In this document: in pieces, positions 51,919 through 60,729 of the stretch
Layout: each line of letters begins with the position of its first letter
Position numbering within the stretch: position 1 is the first letter of the stretch
DNA from: QVMP01 sp047974325
Lineage (GTDB): Bacteria; Bacteroidota; Bacteroidia; Bacteroidales; Dysgonomonadaceae
DNA length: 64,000 nucleotides
Assembly: GCA_047974325.1 (NCBI GenBank)
Contig: JBKECE010000237.1
Location: 20,161-84,160 of the forward strand
Direction: 5' to 3'
The notes under the pieces: model-generated
Databases searched by the model: none
Seen by the model: the letters and a program-made list of their open reading frames with translations, nothing else
Told to the model about the DNA's origin: nothing
Translations under genes and position numbers: made by a program

Positions 51919-52365
51919 CTAATCTTTCGTTAATATATATTTATCGGCCAGATTTCCCTCAATTTTTTTGCCGTTGATGTCAAGTTGGATAAGTTTATTT
52001 TCACCGACTTGATATTGATTCGGCTGCTCTTCCCCGTTCAGGGTTATTATGTTTCCGGATTCATCCCAGCTGTAAGTTCCTTTCTTTACAAAAGGACTTC
52101 CCTTTTTGTCTACGTATGTAATTTCCTTTACATAGTTGGTAGAATCCAGTTCTATGCACACATTCATGCCCTCGCCCGAAGCTGTCGGCAACAGCCCTTT
52201 GTATGTGCCCTGATAGTCTAACGAGTTTTGCGAATTGTGGTTGTCCGGTCTCTGTGAGGTTTGTTCAGCCTGTTGTGGTTCTGATAGTTGTTTGTTTTCT
52301 GATTTTTTACAACTGAAACCTGCCAGAAGTAGTGCAATTGACAGAAATAAGGTTTTCTTGCTCAT
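51919..52365 (-). CDS. NlpE-like lipoprotein
   Basis: 148 residues; lipobox AGFSC (Cys19) then KKSENK. After a low-complexity Gln/Asn/Ser linker, residues about 50-147 match the NlpE N-terminal OB-like domain (YQGTYKGLLPTASGEGMNVCIELD, YTLTKD-like end DKYILTKD). In E. coli NlpE is an envelope sensor of copper and lipoprotein-sorting stress. The enterobacterial CxxC is missing; only one internal Cys is present. Confidence 0.75.
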   Translation of the reverse strand: MSKKTLFLSIALLLAGFSCKKSENKQLSEPQQAEQTSQRPDNHNSQNSLDYQGTYKGLLPTASGEGMNVCIELDSTNYVKEITYVDKKGSPFVKKGTYSWDESGNIITLNGEEQPNQYQVGENKLIQLDINGKKIEGNLADKYILTKD

Positions 52366-52455
52366 ATCAGTTTCTAATTGGTTAATACTTTGGAATATAA
52401 ACGCAGGAATATGATGTAAAGTTTAATAGAAAAAATTGATAAAAAGACAGGACAC

Positions 52456-52782
52456 TCATGTTTCAGAGAGCCCTGCTCTTTGATCTCTTTTTTTGTAGAA
52501 TCTGATGAAGTCCGATACAATATAGTATATGATCGCGGGCAATACTATAAAAATTAAAGGATTCATATGAAAAGCTCCGACTATGTCGAAGTGCACCAGA
52601 CAAGAAAAGGCTCTTGTCAATCCACATCCGGGGCAATTGATATGGAAAATCATTTTCCAGAAACACGGCACACATATATTTATGCTCGTGAAAGAATATA
52701 AAAGTGAGGAGACGATTCCGTAAAGAACCATTAATGATATCAAAATATTACTATATAAATATTTAAAGATTGCCAATATCAT
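52456..52782 (-). CDS. DUF2752 membrane protein
   Basis: 108 residues with two or three hydrophobic segments. The DUF2752 signature is clear: CPGCGLTRAFSCLVHFDIVGAFHMNPL, with an upstream CVPCFWK. The paired Cys residues may bind metal or redox partners; function is unknown in general. It follows the zinc-ribbon TM2 gene by 15 bases, an association often seen in Bacteroidetes. Confidence 0.85.
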   Translation of the reverse strand: MILAIFKYLYSNILISLMVLYGIVSSLLYSFTSINICVPCFWKMIFHINCPGCGLTRAFSCLVHFDIVGAFHMNPLIFIVLPAIIYYIVSDFIRFYKKRDQRAGLSET

Positions 52783-52797
52783 TTTTTTTCACACTTT

Positions 52798-53145
52798 CTA
52801 TTTCAACGGCCTACCGTCCGAGTCGTGATAGCTGTTGGTAAGTATCAGAATAAAATCTATCAACCACCAAATGCCACAACCTCCCAATGTGAATAGTTGT
52901 ATCAACCCTAGCCCTGTGCTTCCTGTATAGAATCGGTGCACACCCAGATACCCTAAAAACCAGCATAAAAGCAATGTCGCTAGCCAACGATTGTCGTTAG
53001 AAGATTGTTGCTGTGAATAATATGGTGGCGGAGTGTTGTCTGCCGGCTGAGGTTGCTGGCTGCCGCAATTGGGACAAACAGTGTATTTACTGTCTATCTG
53101 CGTTCCGCAATTGGGGCAAAATTTAGAATATAGATGCTCTTGCAT
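52798..53145 (-). CDS. Zinc-ribbon TM2-domain membrane protein
   Basis: 115 residues. N-terminal zinc ribbon FCPNCGTQIDSKYTVCPNCG, a Pro/Gln linker, then a TM2 domain with two helices (LATLLLCWFLGYLGVHRFYTG and IQLFTLGGCGIWWLIDFILIL). The DRF-like turn appears as VHRFY. It shares the C-terminal SDGRPLK with the next TM2 protein. Function unknown. Confidence 0.85.
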   Translation of the reverse strand: MQEHLYSKFCPNCGTQIDSKYTVCPNCGSQQPQPADNTPPPYYSQQQSSNDNRWLATLLLCWFLGYLGVHRFYTGSTGLGLIQLFTLGGCGIWWLIDFILILTNSYHDSDGRPLK

Positions 53146-53163
53146 TTAAATAGATTCTTTTGA

Positions 53164-53400
53164 TTATTTCTTTTCTAATGGTCTACCGTCTGCCATGCCC
53201 ATTTTGTCGGTGATGATCTGGATAAGGTCAATGATTGTCCATATACCGCAACCTCCGCAAGTGATAAGCATTAACCACCAGTTAGAATATCCCATCATAT
53301 AACGGTGAATACCTAATGATCCCAGAAACCAACATACAAGGATCATCGTAAGCTTTTGTTGTGCCGGTTTCTCTTCCGGTGTGAAATTAGTTTGTTCCAT
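53164..53400 (-). CDS. TM2-domain membrane protein
   Basis: 78 residues, a TM2 domain without the zinc ribbon: MILVCWFLGSLGIHRYMMGY, then GGCGIWTIIDLIQIITDKMGMADGRPLEKK. First gene of the TM2/TM2-zinc-ribbon/DUF2752 cluster (spacers 18 and 15 bases). Confidence 0.85.
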   Translation of the reverse strand: MEQTNFTPEEKPAQQKLTMILVCWFLGSLGIHRYMMGYSNWWLMLITCGGCGIWTIIDLIQIITDKMGMADGRPLEKK

Positions 53401-53586
53401 AATAGTTATAAAATTTGTTTATTAAGTATAAAAAAATATTGTAGCGGCAAATATATATAAATTTTATAAATATAAGGTATATGTTATGAATAAGAATAAT
53501 TTAATTATGATTCTGTCCATGACCCTATTCGTATTCAGAAATTTTTTTTTCAGGACAAAATAGCATAAATCGTTTGAAATAAGTTT

Positions 53587-53667
53587 TTTGCAGGTATGTG
53601 TTACCTCTACGAGTAGTTAAATCTGACCTTCTGACCAGATATTATACACAATTGAATAACCTGCAAA
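53587..53667. promoter_or_regulatory. Inverted repeat with internal direct repeat, possible PUL2 operator
   Basis: Perfect 9-base arms 63 bases apart enclose two TCTGACC copies with 8-base period. The right arm ends 24 bases before the candidate -7, which is the place for an activator site. Confidence 0.4.
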
Positions 53668-53690
53668 CACGTGAATTTTCGATTCGCTCA

Positions 53691-53698
53691 TATATTTG
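53691..53698 (+). promoter_or_regulatory. Candidate -7 element for PUL2
   Basis: TATATTTG matches TAnnTTTG; the start codon is 51 bases downstream. No good -33, consistent with activator dependence. Confidence 0.45.
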
Positions 53699-53748
53699 TA
53701 AACCAAATTAAGAGGAAGTAAAACCTAAATTTAAAAAAAGAAAATATC

Positions 53749-54705
53749 ATGAAAAGAAAATTTACTATTTTATCATTCGCGCTATTAGCTTATGCAGGTT
53801 CATCGTTTGCTCAGACAAATCTTATTCAACAAGGCGATTTTGAGGAACCAAGTATCGAAACTTTTGTATATGAAAACCACACTTGCCCAGTTTATGTTCC
53901 CGGATGGGATTTCAAGGAAGACCGTAATTTAGACAATCTGGATCCGAGCGATTTCAATAACAATTATTTGAACAAATGGTCGGTGAGGGCAGAAATGCTT
54001 TATGAAGAAGCTCCCGAAGACAATAATTATCAACATATCCGTCTGCAAAGATATGAATGGCAACAAGCTGCCGGTTGGATTGATTGGTTTGGCTTGGATC
54101 AGACTGTTACAATCAAACCCGGAACAGACTACACGCTGACTTTTAACTATCGGATCAATCCCGGACAAGATACAACAACAGGTTCAGGATTCAATGAAGC
54201 AGATGGCTTTGCAACAATAGATGTGCCGGCGGCTGTGGTACTTATTATCCCAGATATGCCTGATTCTATCATTCCTTTGACTGCAAGAGCTCATGCCAAT
54301 TGGGACAAAACGGATATAAACAAAAACTGGGATACTATGAATCTTGTCTATAAAACACCAAACAATGTGGACAAGATGACCGTTCGTCTGGCAGTGAAAT
54401 CAGGTCAGGTTTATAGCTGGGGTGGAAACATCAACATGTGGATGGATATTGATAATGTTTCACTCGTAGAAGGTTCGGGAAGCTCAATCTCAGTAGCAGA
54501 AGCACAAAATGTGAAAATATCTTCTTATGCTTCCACAATCTATGTAAAAGAATTGGTTGGTAACAATACGGTATCAGTATATAGCACATCCGGACAATTA
54601 ATCAAATCTATCACTACATCAAACTCATCTCTCGAAATTCCAATCCTACAAAAAGGAATCTATATTGTGAAGGTGGGAACAAAGTCGGCAAAGGTTATTA
54701 TCTGA
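53749..54705 (+). CDS. Carbohydrate-binding (CBM4/9-like) surface protein with T9SS tail
   Basis: 318 residues; signal peptide about 1-21 (SFALLAYAGSSFAQ). Residues about 22-240 form a galactose-binding-like jelly roll beginning NLIQQGDFEEPS and ending MWMDIDNVSLVEG, the boundaries typical of CBM4/9-type modules, with many aromatic residues. The last about 70 are a T9SS sorting domain (VSVYSTSGQLIKSI, QKGIYIVKVG). First gene of PUL2; a hairpin separates it from the GH128-type gene. It is probably a surface glycan-binding protein. Confidence 0.75.
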   Translation: MKRKFTILSFALLAYAGSSFAQTNLIQQGDFEEPSIETFVYENHTCPVYVPGWDFKEDRNLDNLDPSDFNNNYLNKWSVRAEMLYEEAPEDNNYQHIRLQRYEWQQAAGWIDWFGLDQTVTIKPGTDYTLTFNYRINPGQDTTTGSGFNEADGFATIDVPAAVVLIIPDMPDSIIPLTARAHANWDKTDINKNWDTMNLVYKTPNNVDKMTVRLAVKSGQVYSWGGNINMWMDIDNVSLVEGSGSSISVAEAQNVKISSYASTIYVKELVGNNTVSVYSTSGQLIKSITTSNSSLEIPILQKGIYIVKVGTKSAKVII

Positions 54706-54730
54706 TCCTGACTTTTTAATAAAAAATAAT

Positions 54731-54775
54731 ACGGACAGGAACTTCTGAAAAGAAAAGCAGTTCTTGTCTGTATTG
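54731..54775 (+). terminator. Terminator-like hairpin between the first two PUL2 genes
   Basis: A 13-bp stem (54731-54743 with 54759-54771) contains two G-U pairs and a 15-base A-rich loop. The T tract is weak, so it may attenuate rather than stop. Confidence 0.5.
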
Positions 54776-54836
54776 TTCCGGTCAATTTAAAGTACTGGAT
54801 TGATTAAGTGAATATAAACTAAGCCCTAAACAAAAC

Positions 54837-57578
54837 ATGAAAAATCGTTTTTTTTCCACAATCATATTTTTGTTTGTTTTTGCATTTTATGCGTTTCCTG
54901 CATCAGTTGTGGAAACCGTAGAAAGAATAACGAACCAGAATATAGAAATAAGCTCGGCAAAAGACTTGCATATAACGGCCGGAGAGTCTGCTATTGTGAA
55001 TAGTCAGATAAATTTGGCTTCACAAGATGCATGGTTGTTTTTTGACAATATAAATCCTGCAAGGGTTTTGCAGGACTATGCATCGAGCATAAAAATATTT
55101 GGTGAAGACTTAGCCGAAAACAAAAATGTCCAAATTAGAATATACAAACATGGAACAATTGTGGTGCCTCAAGACTCTTTGGTGCAACCATTGACAATTT
55201 TCCGTGAGCAAAACTTTGGAGGCGATTCCTTTAAGTGTGGTCTTAACTCATATTACAGACCCGACAATCAGCAGGATTATCTGTCCAAGCCATTGGGTCA
55301 GATGAACAATGCGACGCGATCGTTCAAATTGAAAAGAGGTTATATGGCAACATTTGCAAACAATGCAGATGGAACCGGCTACAGCAGAGTATACATTGCC
55401 GACAAAGAAGATATTGAAATCCCGGCTATGCAGCCCGAATTGGATAAATGTGTGTCCTTTATCCGTGTTTTTAAATGGGAATGGGTTGCCAAAAAAGGTT
55501 GGTGCGGAACAGGTAGCGGAGCATTCAGTGATGCGGCTCTGACCAACTCTTCATGGCTTTATACCTGGAGCGCCGATTTGCAATCGTCCGTTTCTTCCGA
55601 ATGGGTGCCGATGAGACACAATAGCGGATGGCCATCATGGGGACAAATAAATGAAGTGAACAATTCCACTCATCTGTTGGGATTCAACGAACCTGACCGT
55701 TCAGATCAGGCTCTGATGACCGTCGATGAAGCTATAGCCCAATGGCCCGAAATGATGAAATCGGGATTGAGAATCGGCTCGCCTGCACCTTCAGATCCGT
55801 GGAACGGAAGCAATTGGTTGTATCGTTTCATGGATAAGTGTGCCGAGTTGGATTATCGTGTCGATTATGTTGTTCTGCATACTTATTGGGGAAATAAAAA
55901 ACCAAGTGACTGGTATAAAGATCTGAAAGCGATACATGAAAGGACCGGACGTCCGCTTTGGATCACCGAATGGAATAATGGTGCTAACTGGACAGGTGAA
56001 AGTTGGCCGTCGGACGTGGCCGGACAGCAGGCAAAGCAACTTGCCGACCTCAAAGGCATACTTCAGGTATTGGATACGGCTTCTTTTGTGGAACGTTATT
56101 CCATCTATAATTGGGTAGAAGATAAACGTGCGATAATACTCAACGGATCGTTGACTCCTGCCGGAGAATACTATGCCGCGAATAAACCCGATCTGGCGTA
56201 TAACTCAGTCAACGAGGTGATTCCTACATGGAAAATAAAAGCACCTTCTCTTGCCGATTTGGTTGTGAGTAAAGATGGAACTACAACAACTTTGACGTGG
56301 AGTGACCCGAATGGGGCTTTGACTACAGGATATATAGTGGAACGTCAGTTCGAGAATGAAGAATATCAAAAAATAGCTGAAATAAATGATGCTGCCATCA
56401 CAACATTCATCGACAGTGAAAATACCGGAAAAAGCGGATATGTCAAATATCGGGTGACAGGAATACATGAAAATTCCAGCAATCTGACATCTAACGAATC
56501 CAGTTATTATATCTCTGCCGGAAATGAAGAACAATTTGGACGCTTGTCTCCCGGCAATGCCAGCCCCATAAGCTGCATATTCAAGAATGTTTATTCGCAA
56601 AGTCCCAATGTAATCTTTGGAATAGCATCCTACAATAATGGATCTGGTTTGCCTTTTACTACTTGTGTTAATCAGTTGGATGGCTCTTCCTTTCAGTTCA
56701 ACCTCGCTCCATGGATATATTTAGGAAATCCAACATTCAGCAGGTCAGAGGATATACCTTTTATTTCACTTTCGACAGGGAAATATCAATGGGGAAGCAT
56801 CGTTGCTCAGGCAAATACTATTCAAAATATCAACAGTGTGTGGAAAACGATCACTTTTGCCGAACCGTTTGAATCTGTGCCCGTTGTTTTTGCAACACAG
56901 GTCACAAACAGATCCCAATTGCCAACAACTGTTCGGATCAAGAATGTGACACAGAATGGTTTTGATGTGATGCTTCAGAAAGAAGAAGGACAAACAAAAG
57001 TTCTAGCGAGGGAAAATGTCTGTTATATCGCTGCTACACCAGGAACCGGCACTTTTGCAGGGAAAAAACTGGTTGTAGGCAGAACGGAAGATAACATTGT
57101 GGGCGGATTCTATAAATCGTATAAAATTGTATTTAACGAAACTGTTAATACTCCGGCTCTTTTTGCTTCCATGCAGACAGTGAATGATTCCATCACATCG
57201 ACTCTTCGCTACAATAAGATTACATCAGCTGATGCCATCATATTCAAAAGTAGGGAAACGTCTGTGAGCAATACAATATCCAATATTGCCACCGAAACCG
57301 TAGGTTGGATGGTTCTGGATGTCGATCTTTCGGGTCAGAACAGTATTCAGGATGGTCAGGACAATGTTGCGTGGTCAATCTATCCCAATCCGGTGAGTGA
57401 TGTGTTGTATATCGGAGATGGTTCAGTAGAACCGGTTAACGTTAAAATATTCAATACTGTAGGAGCAAAGATCATCGACAAAAAAATAAGCCAATCTTTA
57501 AATGTCAGCGACTTAGAGAATGGTTTGTATATCATAATGATAAATAATAACAAAGTATTTAGGTTTCTCAAAAAATAA
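54837..57578 (+). CDS. GH128-type endo-beta-1,3-glucanase with crystallin-like, FN3 and T9SS domains
   Basis: 913 residues; signal peptide about 1-21. Residues about 120-210 look like a beta/gamma-crystallin-type sandwich (LTIFREQNFGGDSF, SFKLKRGYMATF). Residues about 215-455 are a glycosyl-hydrolase catalytic core of the GH128/Asl1 type: LLGFNEPDRSDQ (Glu285, acid/base) and PLWITEWNNGANW (Glu378, nucleophile), with YVVLHTYWG. An FN3 domain follows (about 475-560), then a beta-rich region and a T9SS sorting tail (WSIYPNPVSDVLYI, LENGLYIIMINN). GH128 enzymes hydrolyse beta-1,3-glucans such as laminarin, so PUL2 probably targets that class of glucan. It is 12 bases before susC. Confidence 0.85.
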   Translation: MKNRFFSTIIFLFVFAFYAFPASVVETVERITNQNIEISSAKDLHITAGESAIVNSQINLASQDAWLFFDNINPARVLQDYASSIKIFGEDLAENKNVQIRIYKHGTIVVPQDSLVQPLTIFREQNFGGDSFKCGLNSYYRPDNQQDYLSKPLGQMNNATRSFKLKRGYMATFANNADGTGYSRVYIADKEDIEIPAMQPELDKCVSFIRVFKWEWVAKKGWCGTGSGAFSDAALTNSSWLYTWSADLQSSVSSEWVPMRHNSGWPSWGQINEVNNSTHLLGFNEPDRSDQALMTVDEAIAQWPEMMKSGLRIGSPAPSDPWNGSNWLYRFMDKCAELDYRVDYVVLHTYWGNKKPSDWYKDLKAIHERTGRPLWITEWNNGANWTGESWPSDVAGQQAKQLADLKGILQVLDTASFVERYSIYNWVEDKRAIILNGSLTPAGEYYAANKPDLAYNSVNEVIPTWKIKAPSLADLVVSKDGTTTTLTWSDPNGALTTGYIVERQFENEEYQKIAEINDAAITTFIDSENTGKSGYVKYRVTGIHENSSNLTSNESSYYISAGNEEQFGRLSPGNASPISCIFKNVYSQSPNVIFGIASYNNGSGLPFTTCVNQLDGSSFQFNLAPWIYLGNPTFSRSEDIPFISLSTGKYQWGSIVAQANTIQNINSVWKTITFAEPFESVPVVFATQVTNRSQLPTTVRIKNVTQNGFDVMLQKEEGQTKVLARENVCYIAATPGTGTFAGKKLVVGRTEDNIVGGFYKSYKIVFNETVNTPALFASMQTVNDSITSTLRYNKITSADAIIFKSRETSVSNTISNIATETVGWMVLDVDLSGQNSIQDGQDNVAWSIYPNPVSDVLYIGDGSVEPVNVKIFNTVGAKIIDKKISQSLNVSDLENGLYIIMINNNKVFRFLKK

Positions 57579-57589
57579 CTTTTTTATCA

Positions 57590-60500
57590 ATGCAAATGAA
57601 AAAACATCAAGTAATGTTCTTGTTGATGGGGATTGCTATGCTTCTGGCTTTCATCCCCGCACAGCTTCAAGCGGCACAACAACAAGACAATCCGTTTAAA
57701 GTTTCAGGCGTAGTAAAGGATGAAAACAACGATCCTGTCATTGGGGCAAGCGTTGTGGTTCTGAACACGAAAATTGCTACGGTGACTGATCTGGATGGTA
57801 AATATACTTTGGATTGCCCTTCGGCAAACAGCGAAATTCAGATCACTTATATAGGATATGAAAAGCTGGTGGTGCCGGTGAAAGGAAAATCGCAATTGAA
57901 CGTGTCGCTCAGCCTCCTGCCTCAAAATATTGGAGAGGTTGTAGTTGTTGCATACGGACAACAGAAAAAAGTATCGGTGACAGGAGCTATAAGCAGTGTT
58001 TCGGGTAAGGAACTTACAAAAGTTCCAACAGCCAGTATCGGAAATATGCTATCCGGTGTATTGTCGGGTGTGGCAACAGTGCAAAGCTCAGGTCAACCGG
58101 GAAGTGATAATCCCGATATTTATGTTCGTGGTATCGGAACTCTGAATGCTTCAAATTCAGCTCCGTTGATGCTCGTGGATGGTATCGAAAGAAATATAAG
58201 TAATCTGGATCCGAACGATATTGAGAGCATCAATGTGTTGAAAGACGCTTCATCGACAGCTGTGTTCGGTGTTCGTGGTGCGAACGGAGTGATTTTGGTC
58301 ACAACCAAGCGTGGTTCGGTTTCTAAGGCACAGGTCAGCGCATCGTTGTCGTATGGTGTTCAAGTGCCGACACGCATGATTGAGATGGTGAATAGCTATG
58401 AGTGGGCATCACTTCATAACGAAGCTAGGATCAATGATGGCAAAGCCGATCAGGTATCGTTCACGCCGGAGGCTCTGGAAGCTTTCAGAACACATAGTAA
58501 TCCTCTTGTCTATCCCGATGTGAACTGGACAGATATGTTGTTCAAAGATTTTGCTCCGCAAACACAAGGTAATCTTAATATATCGGGAGGAACGGAAGCC
58601 GTGAGATATTTCACATCTGTCGGTTTTCTGAGTCAGGGAGGTATGTTCAAGAATTTCGATCTGGACTACAACAGCAATTTCGATTATAAAAGATATAATT
58701 ATAGAGCGAATCTGGATATAAACATGACAAAAACGTCTTTGTTGACTCTCAATATCGGTGGCATATTGGAAAAACGCAATGCTCCGAATGTGAATCAGGA
58801 TGCAAATCAATTGTTCCGCCAGATCTATTGGGCTACTCCAATGGGTGGTGCAGGAATCGTTGATGGAAAATGGATTCTTAGCAATTCGAACATCATAGGC
58901 AATTATATAGGTAAAGATGGACTTTCGGCATATTATGGGAGGGGAGCTTCGCAAACTTCAAACAATACACTGAATGTAGACCTTGCTTTTGAACAGAAGT
59001 TAGATTTCATAACCAAAGGATTGAAATTTAATATAAAAGGTTCGTATAACACAGGTTTTTCTCTAACAAAGAATACAGGAACATCCGTAAATTCATATAC
59101 TCCTTATTATATGAAAGACATGACATGGCTCGAACCTACGCCTGATCCTAATGACAACACGGTTGTTTTGGTTCGCAGTGGTGTTGCCGGCGACAGCTAC
59201 TATTATGAAGGCACTGGAATGTCACGCAATTGGTATGCCGAAACCAGTCTCAACTATAAACGTGATTTTGATTTACATCATGTTTCTGCTTTAGTTTTAT
59301 ACAATCAAAGCAAGCGTTACTATCCCGATAAGACCGCATGGAGCGAAATTCCCACCGGTTATGTTGGTTTGGTTGGGCGCGCCACGTATGACTACAACAC
59401 TACATATTTGATGGAATTCAATATCGGGTATAATGGTTCTGAAAACTTCGCACCCGGCAAACGTTATGGAACTTTCCCTGCATTCTCACTTGGTTGGGTT
59501 ATGAGTCAGGAAAAATTCATGAAAAATCTGGACTTTATCAATTATCTCAAATTGAGAGCTTCTTATGGTGTGGTAGGAAATGACAAATATATAAAAGACG
59601 ATCAACAGCAACGGTTCATGTATTTGGTCGACGCTTATTATTCGGGTGGCGGATACAATTTTGGAACAGGTTCATCTCGCTTCTGGACAAACGGATATTA
59701 TGAGGGTGCATTGGGAAATCCTGATCTGACATGGGAAAAAGCATACAAAAAGAATATCGGTATTGATCTTACAACACTCAACAATAGGCTCACCACAACA
59801 ATTGATGTTTTCCACGAAAAACGAAAAGATATCTTAGCCGAACCGCAGACATATCCGGCTTATATGGGAATAACACTTCCCGTGCTCAATCTGGGAGAAG
59901 TTACAAATAAAGGCGTCGAAGTGGCTTTCAAATGGAATGAACAGTTCAAAGAAAAAGGGTTTGGTTATTTTGCCAATCTGAACATTTCGTATGCAAAGAA
60001 CAACATTGACTACATGGACGAAGTGCCGTCCAAATATACTTACACGATGCAGACAGGACATCCTGTCGGACAACCTTTCGGACTGAAAGTAAGAGGCTTC
60101 TATTATGAAGGTATGCCCGATGTAGCAGACCAGTCATTTGTGCTTCGCGAAGGAGATGTCGTATATGAAGACCTGAATGGAGACGGTAAAATAACAGATG
60201 AGGATAAAACAGCGATCGGCTATCCGAATTATCCGTTATTGAACGGAGGGTTGAGCTTCGGATTCAATTACAAAGGATTCGATTTCAGTGCACTCATTGT
60301 TGGTGCAACACTCACTTCTAGATATTTACAAGAAACATTCCGTACACCGTTTGGCGAAAAGCTGGATGGTCCGGTTATGAAATATCAATACGAAGAACGT
60401 TGGACTCCTGAAACCCGTAACACTGCAACTTTACCTATTATGTCTTTTGACGGCATGGCAAACAATTATAAGGATTCGGAGTTGTGGCTCAAGGACGCAA

Positions 60501-60715
60501 GCTATCTGAGACTGAAAAACATACAAGTATCCTATACCGTAAACAGCAAAGCTCTGAAACGTTTGGGAATAAGAGAACTGAAACCGTTTGCTTCAGCTTA
60601 TAACCTGCTCACTCTGGATAAATTAAAGATCATTGATCCGGAAAGTCCTACTTCCGATCGTCCGGCCTACCCTTTGATGCTGGTAATGAATCTAGGAGTA
60701 AACATTAACTTTTAA
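57590..60715 (+). CDS. SusC/RagA-type TonB-dependent outer-membrane transporter (PUL2)
   Basis: 1041 residues; signal peptide about 1-29 (FLLMGIAMLLAFIPAQLQA). CarboxypepD_reg-like domain (VSGVVKDENNDPVIGASVVVLN), TonB-box region EVVVVAYGQQKK (about residue 116), plug with IYVRGIGTLNASNSAPLMLVDGIERN and NVLKDASSTAVFGVRGANGVILVTTKRG, and a barrel ending in VNINF. It pairs with the SusD 15 bases downstream. It clearly differs from the PUL1 SusC, as expected for a different glycan. Confidence 0.95.
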   Translation: MQMKKHQVMFLLMGIAMLLAFIPAQLQAAQQQDNPFKVSGVVKDENNDPVIGASVVVLNTKIATVTDLDGKYTLDCPSANSEIQITYIGYEKLVVPVKGKSQLNVSLSLLPQNIGEVVVVAYGQQKKVSVTGAISSVSGKELTKVPTASIGNMLSGVLSGVATVQSSGQPGSDNPDIYVRGIGTLNASNSAPLMLVDGIERNISNLDPNDIESINVLKDASSTAVFGVRGANGVILVTTKRGSVSKAQVSASLSYGVQVPTRMIEMVNSYEWASLHNEARINDGKADQVSFTPEALEAFRTHSNPLVYPDVNWTDMLFKDFAPQTQGNLNISGGTEAVRYFTSVGFLSQGGMFKNFDLDYNSNFDYKRYNYRANLDINMTKTSLLTLNIGGILEKRNAPNVNQDANQLFRQIYWATPMGGAGIVDGKWILSNSNIIGNYIGKDGLSAYYGRGASQTSNNTLNVDLAFEQKLDFITKGLKFNIKGSYNTGFSLTKNTGTSVNSYTPYYMKDMTWLEPTPDPNDNTVVLVRSGVAGDSYYYEGTGMSRNWYAETSLNYKRDFDLHHVSALVLYNQSKRYYPDKTAWSEIPTGYVGLVGRATYDYNTTYLMEFNIGYNGSENFAPGKRYGTFPAFSLGWVMSQEKFMKNLDFINYLKLRASYGVVGNDKYIKDDQQQRFMYLVDAYYSGGGYNFGTGSSRFWTNGYYEGALGNPDLTWEKAYKKNIGIDLTTLNNRLTTTIDVFHEKRKDILAEPQTYPAYMGITLPVLNLGEVTNKGVEVAFKWNEQFKEKGFGYFANLNISYAKNNIDYMDEVPSKYTYTMQTGHPVGQPFGLKVRGFYYEGMPDVADQSFVLREGDVVYEDLNGDGKITDEDKTAIGYPNYPLLNGGLSFGFNYKGFDFSALIVGATLTSRYLQETFRTPFGEKLDGPVMKYQYEERWTPETRNTATLPIMSFDGMANNYKDSELWLKDASYLRLKNIQVSYTVNSKALKRLGIRELKPFASAYNLLTLDKLKIIDPESPTSDRPAYPLMLVMNLGVNINF

Positions 60716-60729
60716 ACAATAATAAGTAT

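Larger units (their letters stand above)
53401..53748. other. 348-bp control region upstream of PUL2
   Basis: No gene found. It holds a 9-base inverted repeat (TTTGCAGGT 53587-53595 and ACCTGCAAA 53659-53667), a tandem TCTGACC pair (53612-53618 and 53620-53626) lying between its arms, and a TATATTTG -7 (53691-53698). Confidence 0.5.
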
